Shown piece by piece: positions 46,801 through 59,087 of a DNA stretch of 64,000 bases (position 1 is the stretch's first letter; every line of letters begins with the position of its first letter). A program made the translations under genes and the position numbers. The stretch covers positions 2,232,001-2,296,000 of the forward strand of contig JAMPIT010000848.1 in assembly GCA_026261815.1 (NCBI GenBank). The letters are read 5' to 3'. This DNA is from Monarcha castaneiventris obscurior (taxonomy: Eukaryota > Chordata > Aves > Passeriformes > Monarchidae). Below the pieces are notes generated by a model. That model did not search any database and was not told the origin of the DNA. It saw only the letters and a list, made by a program, of their open reading frames with translations.

Positions 46801-47640
46801 TTCAATTACAAACAAGTCAGTCCCCTGCCAGGAGAGGAAGGATCTGGCAGTGCTGCAGAGCACTGGGGTGACAGGAAGAATTTGTGAGTAGAGCAGAGAG
46901 GGGGATGGAGGAGACAGAGGCTTGGGGAAGAGCTGATGGGAGAGTGGTGAGTGAGGTCTCTGGGCCTGAAGAACCATAGGCTGGCTGAAGCTCCAACATT
47001 CCTCAGGGAGTTTCAGTTTAGGAGACACCACATCCAGCACATGTCCCTGAATTTGGCTGGTCCCAGTGCTGGAGGCCACAAAGTAACTGCCTCTATGCAG
47101 GGCATGGATGGGACCTCAGCAAGGGTTATTTACTCTGGCAAAACACACAAGTTCAAGTAATTTATCAAAATCTGTAGTTAAAGCCCCTATCAGATTGTCT
47201 TCTTACTTTGTCTCTAGATTTGGGTGGTGGGAAATTGGGGAAATAGGGCATCTATGCCAGCCTGTGTCAGAGGAGAGGGGCCATGCAGGTGGTTTTTTGG
47301 GAGAGCCTCTCCCCTGTGATGCTGGCCAGCACTCCGAAAGCCAGCCTGCCGCTGGGGACACATTACAGAGTAACCCACAAAATACCAGCAGTTCCCTAAA
47401 AAAAGGGATTGAAATACCATGAGAGCACCCAGCACCTCCCTGCAACCAGAACAGGCTTCTACTCTGTGGTACCAGACCCCGTTACTAAGACAAAATAGTG
47501 GTACCTTTATATGAATAATATTCAGATCACCAAAGTGGATGCTGAGCAATTGTTTAAATTTTTCAGAGCCACAAAAAACGGTGGACCACACATTAGGGAA
47601 AGAATTGGATGCAGCCCTTTTACAATCTGGTCTGGCCCAG
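43836..47640. other. 3' flank of the TRHR-like gene and start of intergenic space
   Basis: The first part is AT-rich and probably 3' UTR. An ATTAAA at 45288-45293 is a candidate poly(A) signal, and AATAAA at 43819-43824 is inside the coding end. A 15-bp near-perfect tandem (aatgaacaaacta) lies at about 44502-44530. I see no coding feature. Confidence 0.4.
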
Positions 47641-50600
47641 CGGCTTCTTTGAACTAATTAGTTCAAGCAGATCACAATTAAAGAGCTGCTAATAAAATCT
47701 GGGGATAGTCCTACACCAATATTAATGTAATCACTCACAATTATTTGTTTATTTTGTAATTCCTGTTTCCCAAGGCTTCTGGAGGGTTCTTTGGCCAGCC
47801 CTGCCCACGGACCTGCCTCCAGGCTTGTGCTCAGGGGTTGCTCCTCAGGACTCTTCTAACCAAGGCAGGAGTTCCAGAAGTGCCCTGGGACACAGTGGAT
47901 CAAAACTTGCCAGTCCTGTGGGACTGACTTTAATTTACTAAAATACCCTCAGTTTAGCAGTTAACCAGCCCTATATGCATTTCTGCCAGGGTCTAAATGA
48001 AGACTTCAGTGGGAGGGCATTTCCTGTGCCCCAAATCTGGGGTGCTTTCTGCCCCAGGGAGGGAATGTGATGGCCACACCACAGGTCCCTGTGCCGTGGA
48101 TGATGGACAGAAGTATTAAGGACAACCTGTGCTTTATAATTGCTGAATTTTCTTTAATAACCACCTTATGAATTGGGCTCTGACTGTGCTGTTTCTATAG
48201 AGACAGGGGATGCTGTGAGTGCACCAGTGGCCGCTCGCTGCTCTTCCAATAGGGAATCAATGCCTGAAAACACAAGCTGGGAAGCCTATAAAAACTTTAC
48301 CCTCTCCAGGAGAAGGCCCTGGGGTGGTCCTGGTGCTCACATGGTTTTGAGGCCCTCAGCAAGGGCCCACTGGGCTCCCAAGTCCTTGTGGGCACAGTGT
48401 GGGTGGTTGCTCAGAGGAAGTAAATGAAAAGTGGCTTTTTCCAGCTGTGCAGTGCCAGCATTTCTGGGAGAAGAGGACAGGAGAGGGTGGCCACAGTAAG
48501 GCCCCTTGCTGCCAGCCCCGAGCTGGGCATGGGATGCCCTTGCTGGTGGTGTCTGTTCCCTGATGCATTAACACTCCTGGGACTCAAGCTAGCTTCCTCC
48601 AGGAAGGGTCCTAAAGCAAAGGCAGTGGTGTGGAGCCAGACCCATTCCTGGCTCCCAGGCCAGAAAGGAGCACCCCTTTGCATGTTTCAGCACCTTCTCA
48701 ATGTCAGGGTCAGCTTCACCCCAGCTCTGACCCTTCCACTTGTGCAAAGATGAAGACCAAAAGAGAGGGTTGCTCCTGAGAGTCCCCCTGCCCCACATGG
48801 ATAGTGGAGGACAGCGTGGCTGTCTGCAGGACGCCTGGGCAGGTCACTGTCAAAGGACACTGGGGCTCAGATTGCACCTTCCCTCCCACCAGTGGAGGGT
48901 AAGGCTCCTGCCCTTCGACACAGGATCAGGCCAGTGTCTTTAGCCTGGTTCTCACATATCAGACACCTCCCTGCCTGCACTTGGGGACACTTGGCTGGAC
49001 ACTGTGGGGACGTTATCCCTGAAACCAGCAGCTATTGAGGCAGAGAGCCCAGCGCTGTTCCCCCTCCCCTGGGAAGGTGCAGGCTTTTTGTTCTGCCTTT
49101 ATTAATACTTTTAAAGCAATGTGTCATTGCTTCAGCAGCAGACCCACCTCCCTCCTGACTGCCTCTGCCACACGAGCCAAAGACCTGCTCCATTCATCAG
49201 CCTGAGATTTATGAGGTGCACAAGGCTCCAGTTACCCTGCTGCCCTCAGCTGATGAATGAGATGTAGCTGGTTCCTTCCATACCAGAAGCAAAGCAAGCC
49301 CAGAGGAGAGTAAAGCCATCATTTCATCAAACTCAGCTCCTTAGGTCTCTACCAGGGCATGAAATCTTCTGCCACAAGACCCCCTCACACCCACAGAAGC
49401 TAGGGGCAGCACTCCTGCCCATGAAGGCTGAGCCTGTTCCCCACCAGCCACTCTGTACAGTCCGGCTTTGCTCATGTGAGACACTCCAGAAATAGAAAAA
49501 GGATTGAAGGTTTCGGCTACTCTGGATTCCTCAGGCCCCAGGGCCCTGCTGCCCTGGGCTGGTGCTGGGCTCTGGTCGTCCATCCTCCCCCATAAATCAC
49601 CCAGCTGCCATTTCCCTCTACCTCGTGCCTGGCTTTCCTCTCAGCCAGGCTGTTTCAAGAGGCTGAGCGAGAGGATGGAGCACAGGCAGTGGAGAATCAC
49701 TCCTCCCCAAAGCCAGGAGGAGCAGCCAGTGACGCACAGCTCGGAATGAGCTTGGCAGCAGCCCTGGGGTCGGGAGGCAGCAAAGGGACCTGTCAGCAGC
49801 CCTGGGCAGGCTCTGGGCCAGCGAGCTGCCTTTCCTGCTGGCCCTGTGCAACCCCTGCCAGAGGCCAGCACGATGGGAGCACATGGAGTGTGCTCAGAGC
49901 GTCGCGGGGTCCTTAAAGGCTGCCTAAAAGCAGTTAGAGAAAACAACTCTCTTTGCAAAGTAATCAATAAGAACAAAAAAGAGTAAAATTTTGAAACAGA
50001 TAATTAGGAAAAAGCTAAAAAACATCCAGATGCCACCAATGAAATTCTGCACTACTCTCTCCTTTAAGACTGGAGTAAATGTGTCAACATGGAAAGAAAC
50101 CTGGAGATTCCCCTGCAAAAATCCACATGGATAGAGTGAGCAGATAACTGTTTATTATTGCACATAATCCAGCAGAACAACCAACAGAAAACTCTGGACA
50201 GTACTACACAGATTGTAGTAAACAGCTTGCAAAATCTGTGATTTAGGTACTTTTGTGTGAAGAGTGAAAGGTATCTGCATCTTTGTAAGACCTGAAAAGT
50301 ATAACACAAAATCCTAGTCAGTTTTGAAAGCATGCAGTTTGAGGTAAATCTGGTATTTTGCATCTAAGAAAAGGAAATCCCTAAGGGGCTCTCTATGTAT
50401 ATATATCCATATCTCAGTGCAATATGGATACAGTTATACGTCACATAAAAGCAAATCTACCTACTTTTCTCAGAAGGTTACTAGAAGGAAAGCACATTAC
50501 TGAGTGCATATCACATGCATAAAAGATAGCGGGGGAGGGGGAAGGAATTACCTTAGCACTGTTGAGAAAGATCCATTTTTGTGCTTAGTGATAAATAAAA

Positions 50601-53599
50601 GCCCCTCAGGTCTCTCAATGGAAATTGTCTTGGTGGTGAATAAAAGCAGCTGGCATATTGAAACTGCAGAGTTGGCAAGCGAATGCCAGCAAATGGAAAT
50701 AAAACGTCAAAGGCAGCAGAGCCTGGGGTTTGCAATACATTTATATTTAAGGAGAGAAAAAAAAATAAAAGAAGCAAATTGCTACTAAACTATGCTCTGT
50801 GGAAGTGTAGATGATGCTGCACAGCTTTCTCAGGACTGGTACAGCCACATGGCTTTTAGGAAAGGATCACATTCACTTCTCCCACACTTAATACCACATA
50901 TTTGCTACTGTGGCAATGTTCCTGAGCTGAATAAGGTTAAAAAATAGACTTGGTTCACAAAGAAAAGTACTGAATTATTCTCACTCTCTTATGCCATAAC
51001 TAGAGTAGATAAATTAGGCAGGTTTTGCCCCGTGTCTCCAGTGAGTGTAAACCCCTGTGTGTCTGCCACTCCATCTCTGAAATCCTTTCAGGTTGACCTT
51101 TGAAGCAGACTGGGAATCTGTTTCTTTCCTTAACTATCATTTCCCCATTCTTTCCAGTCCAACAAGGTTTTCCCACCCAGTCCTGTGCTGTGGGACTTCA
51201 GGATACACAGAGGTGCACAACCAACTATAAATAACATCTCTGATTATCTTAAAAAGGGATAGAAAATACACATTGCTCTTAAAAGAAGGAAGAAACATGT
51301 CCAAGCACTCAGCCTCACACTAAACTGTAACTTCATCTGTGCTGACTTTCTAAGCTCGCACTGCTAAGGATCAGAGCAGATCATGGTGGAAAAATCTCCT
51401 TCCAAAGGTCACTCCCTGTCGCAGCTTTGGGAAAATCGGAGCAAATGGCCCAGGCCTCTCAGCCTCGCACACACGAGCAACAGCTACAACTGCCCCACTG
51501 TACTCTGCCACTGCTGAAAGCCTGGCTGCTGCGTATTTCTGAGCCCAACACCCAAATACACTACAGTCACTCACATCTCTGCACCTTTTTTCTCTCAGGA
51601 ATAAGGTAACCTCTCCCACGACAGCCACCCTGCATCCTCTGGCTGGAAAGTCTGTTTGTTCGGTGCAATGAGAGCTCAGGACCCCCCTGCAGCCTGGCAC
51701 GCCAAGGGGAGTAACCTGCAGGTGTACGGAGGCATTTTCAGCAAGAACCTCCTTGTCACTGTAACTCACAACATTTTCTTAGAAAAAAAACGAGTAAAGG
51801 GACAAATTCAGCCCACCTTCCTTTCCCGTTACAGCGGGAAGCCACCCACTGCAAGACGCTTCTGTGCAGAGCACTGCTGGTGGCAGGAGAGCGCTTGGGC
51901 GGTGCCTGGCCCCAAAACAGGCCCCATCTCCACCCAGAGCACCCTCGCAGGCACCAACCAGCCTTGGATCCACCAGTCCCTCACACCCCACCCCGCAGCC
52001 CCATCCGTGGTGCATTGGCCACCATGGGCAGGACTCGGGTCACACTTCAACAAGCCCAATTTCAACTTGCTCCCCCTCTCAGTCCTCCATACATGGAAAA
52101 TGATGCCAGGTGACAGGGGAAAGGAAAGACTTTTTGTTCATCCCTTTGGATGACTTCCAAGCATGGAGAGCAGCTTTGTCCACCCCGAGCCACGGCGCAG
52201 CTCTCATGAGTCATTCTGGTTGCTGTATTGCTTCTCTCCATGTCATGGATGGTAATCTTTGGAAAATCTCTGACAAGGAGTCAACCAAGGGAGTTACAAA
52301 ACACATCAGTGTGCACACATGAGACCTTCTCACTCATTTTCCTACAGCTACAGATAAATCCCTCATCCCTGGCATGGCAGGACAGTTGATGGCTTTGGTG
52401 AGAATAATTTAAGGCAACTGCTATTTTATACAAAGAAGAGGAGACCACAGCACAGAAACCCTGGCTTTTCCTTGGTAGATTGCAGAGGCCAGCCACAGCC
52501 TGGGAGCAGGAAACTGAACTGATCTTCAGACACTCTCATTTAAGGGTGATGTTTGCAGTGCAACCTTGGGATCTCAAGTCTTCCTCTTAGGTGTTTCCAG
52601 GTGGCTGAGCTTTAATCCCCGCCAAGGTCTGAGGTCTCCGCCAGCAGCAACGCCTGTCCGAACACAGATAAACGGGCAAGTCAAGGGAGAGCAAAACACA
52701 TGACCAACACATTACCACAGCTGTCTGCAAGGCTTTCACCTGTGCAGGCTGAGTGAGGCTAATAACATGACAGAAAGCAGTGCCCAGCAGAGCAGTTTTG
52801 TCCCCCAGGAGGCCTCAGGAAGGCAGCCCAACATCCTCACAGGGGCTCGGGAGGTGCCTCTTGTGTTACGTTCACATGAGGCTCAAGGGTCAGGTTCAGC
52901 CTTGACAGCAGATTATTTTTGAAATGTTTGAGCCCAAGGTGACAAAAATCTTGTGCAAGCTCAGGACACATTCCTGCCCGTAGGAGTCCCGCAGGCATGA
53001 AAAACCTCACGAGACTGTATTGCCACTAAATCCAAATGCAAACCCTTATCCCAATTCAAGTGGAAGGCCTGAGTGAGATCCAGTTTAACCTTAGTCTTAT
53101 AGACATCTTGGCTCATGTTTAGTAAAACCATTACTAAACCACAGTAACAACCACTGAAGAACTAGTATTGGTGCAATTAAAGCTGCAGATTTCACAATTT
53201 CATATTTTCTATGTGTTCTTGTCTCCTGCTAGTCTGAGCAACAAGAAATACTACAAGGCATGATTTACCTGGCAGTAGCCACATTGGAACAGCAAATTGA
53301 AAGTGTTTCTTGAAGTGTATTCGCAGCAAACAAATACCAAATTTAACATCACACACTCTTGCACTGGAAGTTTCACTCCATGAAATACACCCATGGTACT
53401 GGGAAGGCAAAATTATATGATGCAACTGTATCCCACCAATACAGTCTATGTTCTTAATTTTGATATAATTTATTAAATAATTTCATGCAATAATTTTACG
53501 ACATTTTATGAAAAGTGAGTCAACCTTAAAACATCCAGTGACATCTACAAATTGAGAGTAAAAATCTCATTCCGCTTCTTACCTTGTTCAAGAGGCTCA
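47641..53599. other. Intergenic / possible JPH2 3' UTR
   Basis: No exon was recognised on either strand. JPH2 ends at 53600 on the - strand, so part of the right-hand portion is likely its 3' UTR. Candidate - strand AATAAA signals lie at 53474-53469 and near 50155-50148. The region also includes an 18-bp perfect palindrome at 47649-47666. Confidence 0.4.
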
Positions 53600-53680
53600 T
53601 CATGTCAAAAAATGTACAAATAGGATGGCCAGACCAATGTTCAGTAAGATGACCATGCAGATCACAATTGTGTTAGGTCC
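53600..53680 (-). CDS. JPH2: JPH2 last exon, C-terminal membrane anchor
   Basis: Acceptor ttttccttcag on the - strand, then [20 protein letters not shown] and FVHFLT with TGA at 53602-53600. This single C-terminal transmembrane helix anchors junctophilins in the SR membrane. It is almost identical to mammalian JPH2. Confidence 0.95.
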   Translation of the reverse strand, partial: GPNTIVICMVILLNIGLAILFVHFLT

Positions 53681-56600
53681 CTGAAGGAAAAATCCAAAAC
53701 AGAGTATTACATGCCACAGCTCCAGGGGAGGAGACAGACACAGATTGATTCTGCTGTTCAAAAATACCACAATCACCCCCTCCTGATGCACTGAAATCTG
53801 GCACTTAACAACAAGCCTGAATTTCAAACTAGTGGAATGGTTATCCTATCCTAATCTTATTTCTTCCCTACAAATTCATTTGAAGAAGGTTAAATCAGGC
53901 TTCTTTTGCAACTAAATTAGATTAAAGGAGACCCTGACCACAGGAACATCAACTGCTGATCCTACATCAAGCTGCTCCTCCCAACTCCCTTCTCCATCCA
54001 CATTGCCTGTGTTTGTAACATTGCCATTTTTAATATCACAGAATCATAGAATGCTTTGGTTTGGAAGGGGACCTTGAAGCTCATCTATTTCCAAACCCCA
54101 ACAAATGAACCCATGTGAGATTGCTGTAATTTCAGACCAAAGTATTTCCAAGCTGTGCTTTTCTAAAGTCACATCGGAATCATTCACATCCAAAGGGCTG
54201 CAAGATGGGACTCGGAGGGCTAATAAAATGTCTGGGTTTCCAGCTGTATTTGCTAAGAGCAAAATTGAGTTTCAGTGACTATAGTTTAAAATTGGCTGGT
54301 GATTCAACACTACAGTTCAGCTCATGAGGTGCCCCTACAGCAAAAAAAGTATATGTAACAGGTAAAAGAGAAACACACTCAAGCTCTTCCTGTTTTTTTT
54401 TTTCCCAACTTTCATATCCAAGTTGGCTGGTAATGGGGAGGGAAAAGAAGGTGAGAAAAGTGTATAAAATCAATTGGAAGATGCCTGGTTTTGTGCAAAT
54501 TTTGAAATACGATGTGTCTGAAAGCATATCTGCCCAGGTAAAGAGAGGAGGTCAAAATAGGAGGGTTAGGAATGTCAGGCCAAGCATCCAGGGCAGGGCA
54601 GGCTGGGAAGGGTGGCAGGACAGGGGGATACCAACACTCTCCTCCAGCAGGCTCTAGGATCCCAAAAAGAGCCTCCAGGCACCACTCGGGGCCCACTGCA
54701 GCCTCAGGCCCAGGGGGTCTGCATCCCTCTGGGTCCTGCCAGACCTCATGGGGAACAATAAAGAAAAGGCAAAGGCGGCTCCCAGGGGGCTCCCAGGGAT
54801 GCCCCACATCACCTCTTCGCACTCCTCCGCCTTCTGTGCTGCCACCACTGCCGCCGCCTGGGCCGGGCCGCGCTTGGCCCCTGCCTTGGGCTCCGTCCGG
54901 CCTGGTGCCCTGGCCTCAGTCTTCCTGTCGGCTGCGGGCTCAGCCCGGCCCACGGCCCTGCGCTCGGGGCTGGGGCGCTGCTGCGGCTCCTTGGGGCGAG
55001 GCGGCTCCGGCTTGGCCTCCGCCACAACCGATGGCTTCTCCTCCCGGCCCTGTGGCGGGCCAGGGGTGCCCCCTCGGCGCTGGGGCTCCCCCCGGGGCTC
55101 TGGGGAGGGCGGCTCATTCTCAGGGAATGGCTCTTCCTCATAGTCCGTGGCGGGGGTGACCGGGGATGTCCGGACGGCGTAGCTGTGGTAGCCCTTGAAG
55201 AGCTCGACGTCGGGCTCGCGCGCCATGCGCTGCAGCGGCCCAATCTCCATCTGCTCGGCGGAACGGCCACGGCCCCGCGAGGCCGGGCGACTCTCGCCCT
55301 CAGAGGGTGCTGGGCTCCCACCGCCCGCCTGCCCGCCTGCCTCGGCCCAGCTGCCCGGACGCAGAGCCCCGTCCTGCCGAGGGGCCGGCTTGGCCCGCTT
55401 GGCCTCGGGAGGGGTGGCAGCGGGGCTGGGGGCCAGGCTGGCGCGGGGCCGCGGCTCCTCCTGCTCGTGAAGCTGGGGGCTCTCGGGCGGCGTGGGGGGC
55501 GGCGGGGCAGCCTCGGGCCGCAGCGCCTCCTCCTCCATGTTGACCGCGTGCTCGGCATTCTCGATGATCTCCTGCAGCAGCTTCCGCTTTTGGTACTCGG
55601 GGCCTGCGGAGAGAAGGGCTGGTGTGAGGAGTCGCTCTGGGACTGGGTTCCCCAGTGCCATGGCATCATCGTGGCTTTGGCAGCTGTGCCCCCAGCACCG
55701 ATGGGTTTGGGGACCACGGTGCAAAGGTCCAGGCTGGAGTCTGGGAGAGGAGGTACTCCCAAACCAGACCCTGCCGCCAGGAGGAATTTCCTCCAGGAAC
55801 AGCTGAAGGCTTCAAGCTTTACTGTGGGCTGCCCAGTTGGGAAGAGCTGAAGGAGTGGGCAAGAGCTGCAGATAAGGGTAAAGAAACAGCGAAAATCTGC
55901 AGCCCAGCTTCTTGTGGTCACACAGATGGGTCATGCTGGGGCTAAGGAGGATACAGCTCCCAACCAAGCTTGGGATTTTTTTCTTTAATGGTTGGGAAAT
56001 TCTTCCATGTGGCTTCCTTGGTGTCTAACAGCATGGCAACTGCACCAGTGATACACAGGATGACCAGTGTCATCAGGAAAGGCAGGATCCCCAAATGATC
56101 TACATGCCATCCCTCATGACGGGAAAAATATGTTTTTTATATATGGAGCAGGGTTGGAAGTTATACAGCCCTCTTGTCTGCCCTGAGCTCCACAACAGCA
56201 GCAAAATTACCTGGCACCATCAGGAAAGGTGGCTCAGGGCTTTAGATTTCGTTTTGGCCTCATCTCACACACTGATTTGTGAGTTCCTAGCAACATTGCC
56301 TCACTTCAATTGTTCACCTATCATTAAATCTTTACTTCTTATTAACCCTACTGCAAATTGCAGCCTAGCCTGGGTCAGGGGAAGTCAGACAGAGCCTGGC
56401 ACCGAAGATACCCACCAAAATGCATCACTAAAAAAGTGGGAATATCTCGTGGAATAACAACCCTCCACAGCACTCCACATGCTGGCACGTGCTGGGAGAA
56501 GTGTCCCCACACATCACTGTGATGCTCATAGCAAGTGAGAACAAGAGCATCATACTCCTACTGGGCTGTGTGAGGTCGCAGAGCAGCTTGTACAGAAGCA

Positions 56601-59087
56601 AAGAACCTCCTTTGGCCTCATTCTGCTGAACCCCAGTGATGCTGAGGGGTGCAGATGTATGGGGCTTGCTCTGTGCTCCTGAATGACACAGATCCTGGAG
56701 CCACATCGTCCCTGGCTGCCTTGAGGTCCCTCTCTTCATCTCCTCCATCTCAAGGACTGATGCAGACCTGAGTCTGGTTGGGAAATTTGGCTTGGTGCTC
56801 CTTTCCCTCTCGGAAGTCAGTGGTATGATTTGCACCCTGCTACCTCCTGTCCATGCAGGCAATGCCTCTGCTTGGAGGGGCAGTGGGGAAAGGAGGGCAC
56901 TGATTTTAGCTGCTCTGTTCTGCCTGCACACTCCTGTCAATCAGCAGGTGACCCATTCAGGGCCATTTATTTCTGGCTGCAAGTAGTGAGTTATTTGGAA
57001 GCCATTCCAACAGTTGTTCAGACTCCTCAAAATAGGCTGCCTGCAGCTCCGGGCTCCTTGCTCTCTCCTGCTGCTTTCTTCTCTTCCTGAATAATTTACA
57101 ACACAAAAACCCCCAGCTGCCTGGAGGGCACACACTCACCTCCCCACCTTCATCTCCCAGCACATTTCAGCAAGGGTTTGGCTTACATCCTTTCCTCTGA
57201 GTTCCTAGGGATGATACCCTAACTGAAATCCAGGGCTCAACAGTTATTAGGGATATGAGGCTTGCTGAGCAGGATTGCCTCTGCCAGACACAGCACGGTC
57301 TGTCTGCCAGGATAGCAGGGAGAAATACAGCTACCAAACATTGCTGGGCTCTCCTGCCTGTGGGACCAGCAGCTCTCAGTCCTAGCAAAATCCAAGGCTG
57401 GACTGCTGTCTGTTTGTTCCTGGATGGTGCAACCGTGTAAGAAGAGACATATTCTTGTGCACTTTGGGAATTTAGAGCTTTAAAAGAATCATAGAAGAAT
57501 AACATGCATCAGGAGCTTAGGAGGCCACTGAGAGAGGCCAGGACCCAAGTGAGGCCCTACATAACAGCAGCAGGATCCAGCACCTGAGGAGCCAGGAGTG
57601 GAGGTCAGGCTGCCCCAAGTGTTTTATAGAGACTGTTTCAATTGTCTCATTCAATCTCCATGGCTGGAAAAAAATAATCCAGCTAGATGTCCAAAACCTC
57701 CCCTTGGGAATTCCAGTTTCCTTTGTCTCTATGCTATAAATACCCCAGTGTGCAAAGGGTGAATGTAGAGCTGTGAGTGGCAGCTGGGGGGCTTATGTGA
57801 GGATCAAGCCATTGTTAAATGAAGTGCCACAGGCTGGCTCATGCCCATGCCCAGGTGCTCTGGTGTTTCCCCGCTCACAGCCAGCTCCAACGGGCCTTGC
57901 TGGGTGGTGGGGAGGAAGAGGCAGCCCTCCAGCAAGGTGTTTCCCCAGCCTGTACGTGCAGGACAAGGTGAGAGTACAGGGAATTTAGGAAAAACTGTCA
58001 GCATGACTCTCCCCAGCCAGGCACCAGCTGCTAGCTGTTCCCATTTCCCACTGGGCACTGCCCTGTGCCGGGGTGTGGTACAGGAGATGCAGAGACACCG
58101 AAATCAGTGCAGGGGCAGGTGTCAGGTTTTGCTGAGCACAAGTCAACCTTTGGCTTCTACCCCCAGTTTTGCTGCTGTGACAGTCCCTTGTGATCTTGCC
58201 TCAGTAACCATGGGATGCTCACTCCAGGCAATAAAGCCAGATAATAAGAAAGACTGGATGAAAATGTAGGCTCTTGGAATTTTATTTTCTGCTCTGTTAT
58301 TACCTTCCCTCTCTGTAAAGAGAAGTTTTCCAAGAAGAGCATATCTCTAGCTATCTCAGTCTAGGGAAAGGTAATGGCATTCACAATGCTGCTTCTAGTA
58401 TTACACTTCCCATCTACTAATCCTCAGTGCTTGGTCTCACAGAAGGATCCTCCCAAGTGTTTTCCCAGCCAAATAATTAGCAGTGATGCTAACAAATGAA
58501 TAGAGAATCACGGAAATAGTATTCTGTATTAGCTGCTTTCTTATAGGATATTACAGCCCCTAATTAGCAGAGTCTGATTGTTCAGAGGCCCCACAGGATA
58601 TGGGTTTGTGACTCAATGTGCAACACTGTTCCAAGAAAAAGCCACAAGGGATGTATCTACAGGAGAACTGCAGATAGCCTCAAGCTTGCTGCCTGTCCTG
58701 CCTGGTGTTTTGAGGGCTTTGGTGTGTGGAAAAACATGAGAAGTTGAGAAACTGTGGGTTTTTTCTCCAGGCTATGGTAACACTGAGTAAAACAGTGGTG
58801 TAAGGAGGACAGCAAATCAGCCAGGGCATGGGTCTAGCTGAAATTGAGCAAAAGAAGATTCAGGATAGACAGGAGGGCAACTTGTGGAATTGCAAAGTGG
58901 GTGAAGCACTTGAATGGATTCCCTGTGGAAATTGCAAGACCCCTCGTGGAAGATGCCTCTGATCCTACCTGGCTGGTAGAAGTCTGGGGAGAGCTCCCTA
59001 GCCATCATTCTGGCTATGCCCGATTCGTTGTTGGCTGCCTGAGCTGCCTGCTCAGAGCCTTCAGCCTTGACTTTGGCATGAGCCGTC
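53600..59087 (-). CDS. JPH2: JPH2, junctophilin-2, last three coding exons; 5' part outside window
   Basis: Junctophilins tether the sarcoplasmic reticulum to the plasma membrane or T-tubule in cardiac and skeletal muscle, placing calcium channels near ryanodine receptors (established). The visible - strand exons 59087-58969, 55603-54813 and 53680-53600 join without frame break and give about 329 residues: the end of the alpha-helical region, the divergent domain and the C-terminal anchor. JPH2 rather than JPH1, JPH3 or JPH4 is indicated by [29 protein letters not shown] blocks and the position next to chr20-type genes. The MORN repeats that bind plasma-membrane lipid lie in exons right of 64000. 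The gene converges on the TRHR-like gene, with about 9.8 kb between their stops. Confidence 0.93.
53681..54812 (-). other. JPH2 last intron, with a CR1 fragment
   Basis: GT/AG ends on the - strand. It contains an antisense CR1 tail at 54036-54100. No exon was seen; open frames at 54279-54822 are composition effects. Confidence 0.7.
54036..54100 (-). repeat. CR1 LINE 3' end, antisense
   Basis: On the + strand the text reads TCACAGAATCATAGAATGCT, TTGGAAGGGGACCTTGAAGC and TCATCTATTTCCAAACCCCA. This is the reverse complement of the avian CR1 3' terminus. It is a truncated fragment in a JPH2 intron, in the same orientation as JPH2. Confidence 0.88.
54813..55603 (-). CDS. JPH2: JPH2 large exon, divergent domain
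   Basis: Acceptor tctccgcag, first residues [20 protein letters not shown]; donor GAAGAG|gtgatg. It encodes 264 residues, very rich in Pro, Arg, Glu and Ala, with the JPH2 landmarks [13 protein letters not shown] and [10 protein letters not shown] basic cluster ([11 protein letters not shown]) may serve as a nuclear-localisation-type signal, as proposed for the calpain fragment of mammalian JPH2. The GC-rich composition leaves several other frames open. These are shadows. Confidence 0.93.
55604..58968 (-). other. JPH2 intron
   Basis: A 3.4-kb intron between the helical-region exon and the divergent-domain exon. It has GT/AG ends, and no additional exon or repeat was recognised. Confidence 0.7.
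58969..59087 (-). CDS. JPH2: JPH2 exon encoding end of alpha-helical region
   Basis: Acceptor tctctctgcag and donor CCAG|gtagga on the - strand; 119 nt in phase with the next exon. It encodes [20 protein letters not shown] then [19 protein letters not shown], the conserved helical segment before the divergent domain of junctophilins. Confidence 0.93.

Noticed and set aside
54572..55921. Long + strand and alternative - strand frames over the JPH2 exon (195, 221 and 370 codons)
   Set aside because: GC-driven shadows; only the frame with [13 protein letters not shown] and YHSYAVRT joins in phase to the flanking JPH2 exons.
57484..57505. CR1-like AATCATAGAAGAATAAC
   Set aside because: Matches only the short terminal repeat, with no adjoining CR1 body.
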